Below, one piece after another: positions 32,458-40,735 of a stretch of 43,269 nucleotides of DNA. Positions within the stretch are counted from its first letter, which is position 1. The number at the start of each line of letters is the position of its first letter. This DNA comes from Microseira wollei NIES-4236 (GTDB lineage: Bacteria > Cyanobacteriota > Cyanobacteriia > Cyanobacteriales > Aerosakkonemataceae), in assembly GCF_020521235.1 (NCBI RefSeq), contig NZ_BLAY01000083.1:1-43269 (forward strand), in the 5' to 3' direction. The translations under genes and the position numbers were made by a program. Under the pieces are notes generated by a model, which worked only from the letters and a program-made list of their open reading frames with translations, did not search any database and was not told the origin of the DNA.

Positions 32458-35184
32458 TCACCCTTCTACTAATTGCCAGAAGCGATCGCTTTCTACCAGC
32501 GCGTCAAAATCCGGGTCGTTTTTCGCTTGTTCGCGATATTTTGGTTCGAGAGCGATTGCGCGTTCTAAACTATCTAAGGCTAGTTTTGACCGCTCTTGTA
32601 AGGCATAGCAGAGTGCTTTGTTGTAATATGCATTAGCATATTTTGGTTCAATTTTCAAGGCGCGATCCAAAGTTTCGATTGCTTCTAGATCGCGTTCTAG
32701 TTTTATCAGCATTTCGCCTTTGTAGTTCCAAGCTTTATGGGAGTCGGGGTTGAGTGAGATAGCGCGTTCAAAGGATGCGATTGCATCTTCATACCGCTTT
32801 AATACTCCCAATGCCAAACCGCGATTAATCCAGGCTACTGCATCGTCGGGTTTCAGTTCAACTGCTTTGTCAAAGGATTTGAAAGCTGCTTCAGATTGTT
32901 CCAGGGTTCCGAATATTACACCGCGATTGACCCAAGCTTCGCGATCGCCCGGATTTATTTCCAATGCTTTATCGAAGGATGCGATCGCTTCTTCATAGCG
33001 TTTCAATTTTCCTAGAGTCATTCCCCGCTGGAACCAAGCTTTATCGTTTTCTGGTTGAATTTCTACGAGTTGGTTAAAGGTGGAATATGCGACTTCATAC
33101 CGCTTTAATTCTTTGAGGACTAAACCGCGATGATACAAGGTATCGGGGTCATCTGGTTTGAATTGCAGGGTTTTATCGAAGGATGCGATCGCTTCGTTAT
33201 ACTGCTTTAATTCCCAGAATGCGAGGCCGCGATTGTACCATACTTTGGCATTATCTGGTTTGAGGTCGATGGCTTGTTCGTAGTTGGCGATCGCTTGTTC
33301 ATAACGCTGTTGCGCTAATAGTTCATCGCCTTGATTCACATAGTCATCGGGACTCAAAAATAACTGGGGATGATTCGCTTTGAGGCGTTCGATTTCTGCG
33401 CTCAAAGCTATGACTTTTGGCATTACTTCGGGGATGACTGCTTCCGCAATAGAGATAGGCGATTTATCTGCTAATTCTTGCAATATTTGTTCTTTTTGGG
33501 CTTTAATTTCCGCGAATAATTCAGCCATCCTTGTCGAATAGGTTGTTTCAAAGTTTTCCAGATTCTGGTGGGTTTTATCCTTTTGGGTTTCAATATCTGT
33601 CTGGAATTGGGACAAGAAAGCTGTGATGTCGCTTTCGAGTCTTTCCAGATTTTGTAATGCTTTATCTTTCCGCTTTTGGATCTCTGTCTTAACTAGGTTA
33701 AATTGACCTGCTACTTCGGTTGCCAATTGTTCTAAACTTTGCAGGGTTTGCTTTTTCTTGTCTCGCATATCGGTTCGCGATCCTTCTACTTCATTGGCAA
33801 ACTGGGATTCTATATTTTTCAAGCTCGCGAGTATCCCATCCATTTGTCCTTGAATTTGGGCATGAGATGCTGAAAGTTGACTTGTTTGAGCAACTCCCAT
33901 TTGCTCCATCTTTTGCAATGCTTGCTCGTGTAGCTGTTGAGCTTTTTTGGCTGCTTCTGAATGAATTAAATTCATTTGTGGCACAAAATCTTTCTCGATT
34001 TTACTCAGATTCTCCAAAAGTAAATCCCGGTGCTTTCTCACTTCTGACTGAAGTTGTCCCACTTGCAGAGCAAACTCGGTTTCAGCTTGTTTTAAGCTAT
34101 GCAATACAGATTCTTTTTGTCCTTCTACTTCCGACTGCATTCCCGCTAGCTGGGGTGCAAATTCGGCACTTAATTTTTCTAGGTTTTGAATGATTAATCT
34201 CCGTTGCTTTTGCAATCCTGTTTGCAGTTCGGTTATTTGGGTAGCGAACTCGGTTCCCAATCTCTCTAAATTCTCTAAAACTGCTTGCTTTTGCTGTTGA
34301 ACATCGGTTTGAATACCCGCTAGCTGGGGTGCAAAGTCGGCGCTGACTTTCTCTAAATCTTGAACGATTAAATCTCGTTGTTTATATAAATTGGCTTGGA
34401 TTTCAGCCATGCGAGATGCCAATTCGGATTCGGATTTTTCTAAATTTTGCAATACGGCTTCTTTTTGTGCTTGAACGTTGGTTTCAATGACTTGTAACTG
34501 GGGTGCGAATTCGGCACTCAATTTGGCTAAATTATCCAGGAGCAACACTTTTTGCTGTTCTGCATCCGACCGGAGGTCTACGAGTTGATGCCTCAAGTCT
34601 GTCTCTAAGTTTCTAATCGTTGCGTGTGCGGATTGAATTTGGGTTTCTAATTCGGTTATTCCCTGTTGTTTAGAGTGGGATAATTCCGCGAGCAATTTAG
34701 ATGTATTTTCCCGTTTAGTGCCGAGTTCGTGCTGAAAGTTTTTGGCTTCTTCATGGATATCGTCTTCCAGGTTTTCCGCCTCTTCCAGCAATCGAAGCAC
34801 TTCTTGATTTGCTTGCGCCAGCTTGGTTTCTAAATCTTTGACTTCTTTGAGGTGATTTCTGACAATTTCTGCGACTTGGTGAATCACCGCTTTCCGCAAT
34901 AGGAATAAAGCTGCGATCGCACCCGCCAACAGCAGCGCTAAAATAGCCAGCATGACGTTAAACAGCGTCGTCGTCTGTGCCACCCTAGCATCGACTTGCT
35001 GTTGCACGCGCTGTTGTTGGCGCAAACGCTCCAATTCTTGCCGTTCCTGCTTGGAAATTCCAGAGGAAGTCTGAGCTAGAGTAGGTTTTTCACTGACAAA
35101 ACCAACAGACAATAGCAAGGTGGAAAGGACAAGGTTGCGTTGGGATAGTATTAAGGCGAAAAGATTTAGATTCTGGCGCTGCAT
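32458..35184 (-). CDS. Membrane coiled-coil and TPR protein
   Basis: I use the ATG at 35184 (MQRQNLNLF) because it begins a signal-like segment (RNLVLSTLLLSVGFVS) ending in an LAQT-type site; an ATG 10 codons earlier is possible. A membrane helix follows at about residues 73-97 (LFNVMLAILALLLAGAIAALF). Then about 500 residues of coiled coil contain a 29-residue repeat: ENLERLGTEFATQITELQTG, QNLEKLSAEFAPQLAGMQSE and so on. Eight TPR units (AKVWYNRGLAFWELKQY is the second) lead to the common cyanobacterial ending DPDFDALVESDRFWQLV. It is probably a scaffold for membrane-associated protein assembly. Its partner is unknown. It is upstream of rtcB with 255 bases between. Confidence 0.85.
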   Translation of the reverse strand: MQRQNLNLFALILSQRNLVLSTLLLSVGFVSEKPTLAQTSSGISKQERQELERLRQQQRVQQQVDARVAQTTTLFNVMLAILALLLAGAIAALFLLRKAVIHQVAEIVRNHLKEVKDLETKLAQANQEVLRLLEEAENLEDDIHEEAKNFQHELGTKRENTSKLLAELSHSKQQGITELETQIQSAHATIRNLETDLRHQLVDLRSDAEQQKVLLLDNLAKLSAEFAPQLQVIETNVQAQKEAVLQNLEKSESELASRMAEIQANLYKQRDLIVQDLEKVSADFAPQLAGIQTDVQQQKQAVLENLERLGTEFATQITELQTGLQKQRRLIIQNLEKLSAEFAPQLAGMQSEVEGQKESVLHSLKQAETEFALQVGQLQSEVRKHRDLLLENLSKIEKDFVPQMNLIHSEAAKKAQQLHEQALQKMEQMGVAQTSQLSASHAQIQGQMDGILASLKNIESQFANEVEGSRTDMRDKKKQTLQSLEQLATEVAGQFNLVKTEIQKRKDKALQNLERLESDITAFLSQFQTDIETQKDKTHQNLENFETTYSTRMAELFAEIKAQKEQILQELADKSPISIAEAVIPEVMPKVIALSAEIERLKANHPQLFLSPDDYVNQGDELLAQQRYEQAIANYEQAIDLKPDNAKVWYNRGLAFWELKQYNEAIASFDKTLQFKPDDPDTLYHRGLVLKELKRYEVAYSTFNQLVEIQPENDKAWFQRGMTLGKLKRYEEAIASFDKALEINPGDREAWVNRGVIFGTLEQSEAAFKSFDKAVELKPDDAVAWINRGLALGVLKRYEDAIASFERAISLNPDSHKAWNYKGEMLIKLERDLEAIETLDRALKIEPKYANAYYNKALCYALQERSKLALDSLERAIALEPKYREQAKNDPDFDALVESDRFWQLVEG

Positions 35185-35312
35185 TTTAATCCCCCAAATT
35201 AACTTTTGTTCCACTACTTGCTAACCTGCTAATGGCTCAAGATATTACCACGGCTGCATTTTCAGATGCTAGCACGTTGTATGGAGCGTTGTGCTTTGAT
35301 GCCAACCCGGAA

Positions 35313-35950
35313 TTATTTGGCGAAAACCGTTAGCAGAACCGGACCTAACAGGTGATGGTGACCCAAACAGTTTAATCGTACCTGTTTTCCCAAGCGATAT
35401 GCCGACCGCACGCTGCGCGAACGCGCGCCGCCGGACTGTAAAACCGAACCCCACCCGGAGAAACGGGGATATACGCCGACTCGGACTCAGACTGCCTGCG
35501 GGTGGTGATATCGACCAAATAAAACCGACCGTTGGGACGCAACACGCGACTGACTTGCTGAAAAACTTGCTCAGGCGAGTCGTAGTGCAGAAAACTCAGC
35601 GTGTTGAACACAGCATCAAACTGATTTTCCCCAAAAGGCAGCGCCGTTGCATTCCCTTCTAGGAAGATGATACGGGGTCGGTGACGGTTATGGGCGCGCG
35701 CTTGCCGAATCATTGCGGCAGAAAAATCCAATCCCGTCGCTTGTAAAGTCGGTTCCTGACTTGCCAAACGGTCAAGCAGGCGGGAGGTCCCGCATCCAAT
35801 ATCGAGGACTTGCGCTTCCCTGGGTAACTCAACGTATTCGAGTAAGCGCTTGTGAATTGCCTGATAAAACACCGATGGGAACAAGATATCGTAAGCAGGT
35901 GCCCACCGATCGAATAGTTGCTGTTTGTTATTCGGTATCCGATGAATCAT
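35313..35950 (-). pseudogene. SAM-dependent methyltransferase with frameshifted C-terminus
   Basis: The ATG at 35950 begins MIHRIPNNKQQLFDRWAP, and LDIGCGTSRLLDRLA is the SAM-binding motif I, with TGLDFSAAMIRQARAHN and FDAVFNTLSFLHY following: a class I methyltransferase of the UbiE/Methyltransf_11 type. A 23-bp insertion at 35399-35421 shifts the frame after RFYSPAARVRA, giving a scrambled tail that stops at 35372. Removing it restores SPAARDRLGKQVRLNCLG and HHHLLGPVLLTVFAK with a stop at 35313-35315, the ending expected for this family (204 residues in all). The catalytic domain is complete in the present frame, so partial function is possible. Its start codon lies in the target duplication of the MITE just upstream. 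Confidence 0.8.
35399..35421 (+). mobile_element. 23-bp mini-element inserted in a HIP1 site
   Basis: It starts ATGCCGACCGCACGCT and ends GCGCGAA, with GCGAT on the left and CGC on the right; deletion restores GCGATCGC and the methyltransferase frame. It is identical at 19 of 23 positions to the insertion at 21305-21327 and has the same orientation relative to the split site. Confidence 0.85.
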
Positions 35951-36090
35951 ATCATGTCCCTGAGCAAAGGTTGTGTAACTGCTAATAGCTAATCGCTCAT
36001 GGCGGTTCTGGAGGCAATTGACAATTAGCAATGAGCAATGAGCAATTAGCAATTAGCCATCCATACACTACCGATACTACCGAACATGAT
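35951..36090. mobile_element. MITE-like element, family B, copy 1
   Basis: A 140-bp element with ends ATCATGTCC and GAACATGAT, flanked by the 5-bp duplication ATCAT (35946-35950 and 36091-36095). Inside are GGTTGTGTAACTGCTAATAG and several AATTAGC heptamers. The left duplication contains the methyltransferase start codon and the right one the stop codon of the histidine-kinase remnant. Copy 2 at 41928-42060 has the same interior in the opposite orientation. Confidence 0.85.
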
Positions 36091-36091
36091 A

Positions 36092-36987
36092 TCATTGATG
36101 TTTGTTGCTTTGGCGAATCGGGATTTCAATCCACAACTCGGTTCCCCGACCGGGTGCGGAAGAAAACAGCAAATTTCCCCCATGTTTTTCTACTACAATT
36201 TGGTAGCTGATGGCTAGCCCTAAACCCGTACCTTGACCGACTGGTTTAGTCGTAAAGAAGGGGTCAAAGATGTGTTTCTTTACCGCTTCTGTCATGCCTT
36301 GCCCGTTATCGGCAATCCGGAGCGTAATGCAATTATCGCCTGTAACTGCGGTGCTAATGTGAATTGTTGGTAAATCGCCTATTACCGATAACCCATTCCC
36401 CTGTTCCAGTGCATCAATTCCATTGCTCAAAATATTCATAAATAACGCAAGTTGCTAGTTATAAACTTTGGCGTTGCTAATTGCTAATTGCTAATTGCTA
36501 ATCTAGGATTTTTACTGACATTAGCCATTAGCCATTAGCCATTAGTCGCTCCCAGAGAGATAACTAGCAACTTGAGTTAAATACCTGATTCAGTTGTGCG
36601 GCATAACATTCTACCCAAGGTAAATTGCCGTATTCTTTAATCACCACGCTCTCACGCTTTCCCGTTTGAGGACGCAGGCGATGTTGCAATAGTACCAGGG
36701 TATTATCGCTCCCTTCGTGAATGTCAACAGCTTTCATTTCCGCTTGTTCTAAGCGAGAGAAGTTGCGTAAGGATAGGACAATTTTACGGATGCGGTCTGC
36801 GCCACTTTGCATTGAGGATAGCAGTTTGGGTAGGTCTTCTATAATAAAGTTGAGGTCGATGGTTGCGGTTTCTGCTTGAATTTCGGGTACTGCAGCGGGA
36901 TAGTGTTGGTTATAAAGCTGCAATAAGCTGAGCAATTGTTGAGTATATTGTTTGGCGTAGACGAGGTTTCCGTATTTTTCGCTATAC
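36092..36987 (-). pseudogene. Histidine kinase remnant, truncated and interrupted by a MITE
   Basis: The C-terminal part of a sensor histidine kinase. Reading from 36987 down: YGNLVYAKQYTQQLLSLL, DLPKLLSSMQSGADRIRKIV, LSLRNFSRLEQAEMKAVDIH, IKEYGNLPWVECYAAQLNQV; then the element at 36445-36577 interrupts; then MNILSNGIDALEQG (N box), IADNGQGM (G1), FDPFFTTKPVGQGTGLGLAI (F and G2) and GTELWIEIPI. The phospho-accepting H box and everything before it are missing, cut at about 36987, where a TAA precedes the frame. Removing the element and one copy of TAAATA rejoins QLNQVF to MNILSN exactly in frame. It is not functional. Before the family-B element it overlapped the methyltransferase start by ATGA. 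Confidence 0.88.
36445..36577. mobile_element. MITE-like element, family A, copy 2
   Basis: A 133-bp element with ends ACGCAAGTTGCTAGTTAT and ATAACTAGCAACTTGAGT (one mismatch), flanked by the 6-bp duplication TAAATA (36439-36444 and 36578-36583). The interior (four TAATTGC heptamers, then CCATTAG heptamers) matches copy 1 at 11918-12029, apart from about 20 extra bases near the left end. It splits the histidine-kinase remnant between LNQVF and MNILSN. Confidence 0.9.
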
Positions 36988-37326
36988 CAGAGTTATATTT
37001 TTCTATTTCCTAGCTGCACCCAAATCAAGCAATAATGTTTCTAAATTCTCTTGTCAGCCTTAATTTTTCAATCTATCATTATTTTATCGGAATTTTTAGC
37101 CTCTCAAAACAAACGCTTTAGAAAAAGTAATTTATCGAAAATTCTATTCTTAAATGGTTTACATAGGTTAATTCGTATCGCCTTATACTGAAATAAGAAA
37201 CCGGGTTTCTTGCTGCGAACGCGAGTGCGGAAGGGAGGCATATCTCTAGTTCCCAAAGCGACGATTTTTCAGAGAAATCCGGTTTCGCAAAGAAACCGGG
37301 TTTCTAGAGGACAAAAAGGAAAGTTA
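36988..37326. other. Intergenic region downstream of gcvT
   Basis: AT-rich, no gene. It contains AGAAACCGGGTTTCT-type repeats at 37195-37212 and 37270-37305, which face each other and may end the gcvT transcript. The break that removed the front of the histidine kinase lies at the left edge. Confidence 0.6.
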
Positions 37327-38451
37327 TTAGCGACTGCGCTTATAAAAAGGCTTCTTAACCACAACTCCCGGATAAACCTTACCGCGAATTTCCACTTCTA
37401 TTGGCTGTTTCACCGTTGCTAACTCAGTCGAAACGTAAGCAAGTGCAACGGGATAACCCAAAGTCGGAGAAAGAGTTCCGCTAGTCACTTCTCCCACAAT
37501 TTCCCCTTGATACAAGACGGGATAGCCGTGACGGGCGATATTGCGTCCTTGCATTTGCAATCCTACTAACCGCCGCTTCACTCCAGCAGCTTTCTGTTTT
37601 TCCAAAACAGATCGACCAATAAATTCTCCTTTAGTATCGAGGTGAACCAGCCAATTTAACCCAGCTTCTAGAGGCGTAGTTGTATCATCAATATCTTGTC
37701 CGTAAAGTGCCATTGCTGCTTCCAAGCGCAGGGTATCTCTAGCACCCAAACCGCAGGGAATCACCCCAGCTTGATGCAGACTGCGCCACAATTCAATCCC
37801 CACTTCTGGGTCTACCATGATCTCAAATCCATCTTCGCCGGTATAGCCGGTGCGGGCAATAAAAGCGGGTTGATTTAACACGGTCGCTTCTAAATGACCA
37901 AATGGCTTCACCGATGTCAAATCTTCTTTAACCAGGGGTTGAAGATAGCTAACAGCTTTTGGCCCTTGAACTGCTATTAAAACTTTTGACGATGAAATGT
38001 TTTGAAAATCGATTTTATCCCGTTCTAAGTGGGACAAAAGCCAGCGTTTATCTTTCTCAGTCGTAGCAGCATTAACAATAATAAATCCCCGCTGTTCGCC
38101 TGTTCCAGTTTCCCCCTGGTAATAAAAAATAATATCGTCAATAATTCCAGCATTGGGATTTAACAACACCGTATACTGAGCTTGACCTGGTTGCAGGCGA
38201 CTCAAATCTGAGGGAACTAAGCGCTGGAGTTGTGTGATTAAATTTTTTCCCCGCACAACAAATTTTCCCATGTGGGAGATATCGAACATGCCAGCAGATG
38301 TTCGCACAGCCTGATGTTCTGCGCCAATGCCACTGTATTGCACGGCCATTTCCCATCCCGCAAAAGGAGTGAGGCGCGCTTTGAGTTCTACAGCTAGATC
38401 GAATAAAGGAGTGCGAGATAAAAGTAATAGCTTTTCCGGTTGTTCGCTCAT
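37327..38451 (-). CDS. gcvT: Glycine cleavage system T protein (aminomethyltransferase)
   Basis: GcvT moves the methylene group from the lipoyl arm of GcvH to tetrahydrofolate and releases ammonia. The family features are present in order: FAGWEMAVQYSGIGAEHQAV, MFDISHMGKFVVRG, ARTGYTGEDGFEIMV (folate-binding region with the Asp/Glu pair), CGLGARDTLRLEAAMALYGQ and GEVTSGTLSPTLGYP. The length of 374 is normal. It is about 20 kb from gcvH-gcvP. The gene upstream on the same strand encodes a pterin dehydratase, separated by 149 bases that hold an inverted repeat. I found no glycine riboswitch signature in that gap. The start at 38451 (MSEQPEKLLLLSRTPLFDL) fits the family. Confidence 0.96.
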   Translation of the reverse strand: MSEQPEKLLLLSRTPLFDLAVELKARLTPFAGWEMAVQYSGIGAEHQAVRTSAGMFDISHMGKFVVRGKNLITQLQRLVPSDLSRLQPGQAQYTVLLNPNAGIIDDIIFYYQGETGTGEQRGFIIVNAATTEKDKRWLLSHLERDKIDFQNISSSKVLIAVQGPKAVSYLQPLVKEDLTSVKPFGHLEATVLNQPAFIARTGYTGEDGFEIMVDPEVGIELWRSLHQAGVIPCGLGARDTLRLEAAMALYGQDIDDTTTPLEAGLNWLVHLDTKGEFIGRSVLEKQKAAGVKRRLVGLQMQGRNIARHGYPVLYQGEIVGEVTSGTLSPTLGYPVALAYVSTELATVKQPIEVEIRGKVYPGVVVKKPFYKRSR

Positions 38452-38501
38452 TGTTAGGACAAAATTGACAGAGATGATAAATATAACTTACAGGACTTAC
38501 G

Positions 38502-38556
38502 CAAAGAAACCGGGTTTCTCTGAAAAAAGAGAGCGCAGCCAGAAACCCGGTTTCTA
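38502..38556. repeat. AAAGAAACCGGGTTTCT inverted repeat
   Basis: AGAAACCGGGTTTCT and AGAAACCCGGTTTCT face each other across 21 bases in the gap between the pterin dehydratase and gcvT. CAGGACTTACGCA just before it (38492-38504) is the same end sequence as the element at 17011-17099. Confidence 0.75.
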
Positions 38557-38600
38557 GGTTCATTAAAGACTAACAATGAGTCTTCTGTGCGGTCAATAAA

Positions 38601-38957
38601 TTATTTTGTTGCAGCCATCTGGTTGGCAATTTCATCGGTTTTGGCAGCCATAACGAAATCATTTTGGTGCAGTCCGCCGATCTCGTGAGTCCACCAACTA
38701 ACGGTTACTTTACCCCATTCGGTGAGCAAAGCTGGGTGGTGACCTTCTTTTTCTGCTGCGTCGCCGACGCGGTTAGTAAATGCTAAAGCTGAAACAAAGT
38801 TGGGAAACTTGTAAAGGCGTACGAGGCGTGATATCCCTTCTACCTCAACTACGTCCCAGTTTGGAACTTGGGGTGTGAGTTCTGCTATTTGCTCAGAGTT
38901 GAGACGGGGTACACCGCCAGAGCAAGGTACGCATTTTTGTTGTGTCAGCTGTTCCAT
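38601..38957 (-). CDS. Pterin-4a-carbinolamine dehydratase
   Basis: The enzyme dehydrates 4a-hydroxy-tetrahydropterin to regenerate the quinonoid pterin. The signature is EGHHPALLTEWGKVTVSWWT followed by HEIGGLHQNDFVMAAKTDEI; the histidines of EGHHP and the THEIGGLH segment form the active site. PNWDVVEVEGISRLVRLYKF and FVSALAFTNRVGDAAEKE precede it. Its 118 residues include a short N-terminal extension with two cysteines (QQKCVPCSGG) seen in many bacterial members. Cyanobacteria without aromatic amino-acid hydroxylases also have it, so its role may be in folate or other pterin metabolism; that it lies next to gcvT, a folate-dependent enzyme, fits. The gene symbol is left open. Confidence 0.92.
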   Translation of the reverse strand: MEQLTQQKCVPCSGGVPRLNSEQIAELTPQVPNWDVVEVEGISRLVRLYKFPNFVSALAFTNRVGDAAEKEGHHPALLTEWGKVTVSWWTHEIGGLHQNDFVMAAKTDEIANQMAATK

Positions 38958-39035
38958 AGTCTCGCTACCTTCGTTTTGGAAGTCCAGCCAAAGCCTGTCT
39001 GCAAAGGTACTTTACCACAAGATGCGTTCTCGTTT

Positions 39036-39578
39036 CTACAACTGTCCTGAGATCCGAAACAACTCCAATTCTGCACCATAATACCGTTGCGTGCGACCCA
39101 TCGGCATCATTCCCAACCGTTGCGTTACCCGAATCGATGGGTAATTTTCTGGTTTGACCACCGCATATATTACTGGTAGCTTGAGCACCTTAAATCCATA
39201 CTCAAGCGCCCATTTTCCTGCTTCAGTAGCGTACCCCTTACCCCAAGAAGCTTTCCTAAAATGCCAACCCACCTCGTAATCTTGTGTCAAATTACCTTGA
39301 TTGTCGGGCAATTGTTTGAGTATAATCGCCCCGACAATTTGTCCTGTTTTTTTTTCAACCACTGCCCAAGAACCCGTGCCATTATTGATTATTGCATATT
39401 TTTCTATTGTTGTTTCCAGTGCTGCCTTTTGTGCCTCGACACTCGCTGGAACTCGGCTGTTAATAAACCGCATCACATCCGGATCGCCGTAGATTTTAAA
39501 AGCTTGTTCTGCATCTGTTTCAGGGTTCCAGTCGCGAATTATCAGGCGAGTCGTTTCAAAGAAGGCGTTCATCAGCAA
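39036..39578 (-). CDS. GNAT family N-acetyltransferase (RimJ/RimL-like)
   Basis: An acetyl-CoA-dependent acyltransferase. The family layout is clear: FETTRLIIRDWNPETDAEQA at the start, YGDPDVMRFI, then GAIILKQLP and DYEVGWHFRKASWGKGYATE as the acetyl-CoA binding motif A (the GKGYAT part), and VIYAVVKPENYPSIRVTQRL with GM following. The length of 180 is standard. The substrate is unknown; relatives acetylate ribosomal proteins, antibiotics or small metabolites. The start may be the second Met (MNAFFETT). It is transcribed in the same direction as the pterin dehydratase, 78 bases upstream of it, but a functional link is not suggested. Confidence 0.88.
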   Translation of the reverse strand: MLMNAFFETTRLIIRDWNPETDAEQAFKIYGDPDVMRFINSRVPASVEAQKAALETTIEKYAIINNGTGSWAVVEKKTGQIVGAIILKQLPDNQGNLTQDYEVGWHFRKASWGKGYATEAGKWALEYGFKVLKLPVIYAVVKPENYPSIRVTQRLGMMPMGRTQRYYGAELELFRISGQL

Positions 39579-39666
39579 ACTTCTATTCCAGGAAAAAGTT
39601 ATACAAACCAGCTTTCTCTAACAATACCTTCGCCAAATCCGACACCCTTAAGCGTGCGGCGTGACA

Positions 39667-39769
39667 AACTTTGGCTGCCAAGGCAGCCTGTAAGGATTTG
39701 AGCCTGCGTAGGCAGGCTTTGTTTGTGCAGCCCCAGGCTTTAGCCTGGGGGCGTTCTGTGACAATTGGC
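39667..39769. repeat. Cluster of three hairpins
   Basis: GGCTGCC/GGCAGCC, AGCCTGCGTAGGCAGGCT and CCCCAGGCTTTAGCCTGGGG (39731-39750) are consecutive palindromes between two minus-strand genes. This is a dispersed cyanobacterial repeat type with terminator-like hairpins. Confidence 0.75.
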
Positions 39770-39798
39770 GCAGGTATTATTAGATCACCCCGGTTTCT

Positions 39799-40735
39799 TT
39801 AGTTTAACAGTATTTCACCCGCCATATTGCTTTGCTTGCATTCCCCAAAGCACGCATATTCACCACCTTGTCGCCGCAGTTCTTCATGGTTTCCTTGCTC
39901 AATTAAATGTCCCTCCTTGAGGACTAAAATGCGGTCAGCCATGGGAACCGATGCCAGACGATGGGTAATCAGCAGCGTCGTTTTTCCTTGAGTCAGCGAA
40001 GCAAAACGACGGTAAATTTCGTACTCGCTGCGGGGGTCTAATGCTGCGGTTGGTTCATCTAATATTAAAATCTGAGCATTGTTCCGCATAAAAGCCCTCG
40101 CCAATGCTAGTTTTTGCCACTGTCCTCCCGATAGTTCGGTGCCGTCAAATTGTTTTCCTAATAAAGTCTGATAGCCTTGCGGTAACTCTTCGCACAGTTT
40201 ATCTAAACCCGCTTGTTGACTGGCTTTTTTGATTTGTTCTAAATCTGCCAAAGCTGGAAGTTTTCCCAAAACAATGTTTTCCCCCAAGCTGAAACTATAG
40301 CGCCCAAAATCTTGAAACGCGACGGCTATTTGTCTTCTATATCTAAATCTCTTAAATCTGTGCCATCGAGCCAAATACCGCTGTCGGGTCATAAAGTCGC
40401 GTCAAAAGCTTGACATTTTCCCCCACTAAAGCCACAGTTTCCCCCAAACGCAGGGTAAAGGAAATATTGGCTGCATCGCTACCATCCGAATAACAAAAGC
40501 TGACGTTATCAAACTGAATTACCAATTGAATTTGTGCTGGGACAAGTTTGGGATTTAAACTTAAAATCAGCGAGGGTTTGGTTGCCAAAAAGTCTAACAG
40601 TCGCCCCATATTTAGCAATACTTCGTAAAGGTTGACCGTTACGGCGCTCAGGATGAAAAGTCCCCGTTGAATGTATGCAAGTGACTCGACGAATAGGAGG
40701 ACATTTCCGGGACTGAGGTTACTTTCTATCCTGAA
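39799..40735 (-). pseudogene. ABC exporter remnant
   Basis: The C-terminal part of a half-size ABC exporter (permease fused to ATPase). From the right edge down: NLSPGNVLLFVESLAYIQRG and MGRLLDFLATKPS (end of the membrane domain and linker), then VIQFDNVSFCYSDG, then VALVGENVKLLTRLYDPT, where the Walker A GAGKSTL has been lost between GEN and VKLL. A frameshift after YDPTA moves to GIWLDGTDLRDLDIE and a second shift leads to QIAVAFQDFGRYSFSL. The rest is intact: GTELSGGQWQKLALARAF (signature), ILILDEPTAALD (Walker B) and THRLAS. The membrane domain is missing beyond about 40735. It cannot bind ATP in the P-loop and is dead. Confidence 0.88.

Noticed and set aside
38452-38600. Glycine riboswitch before gcvT
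   Set aside because: The gap is taken up by an inverted repeat, and I see no aptamer-like conserved segments.
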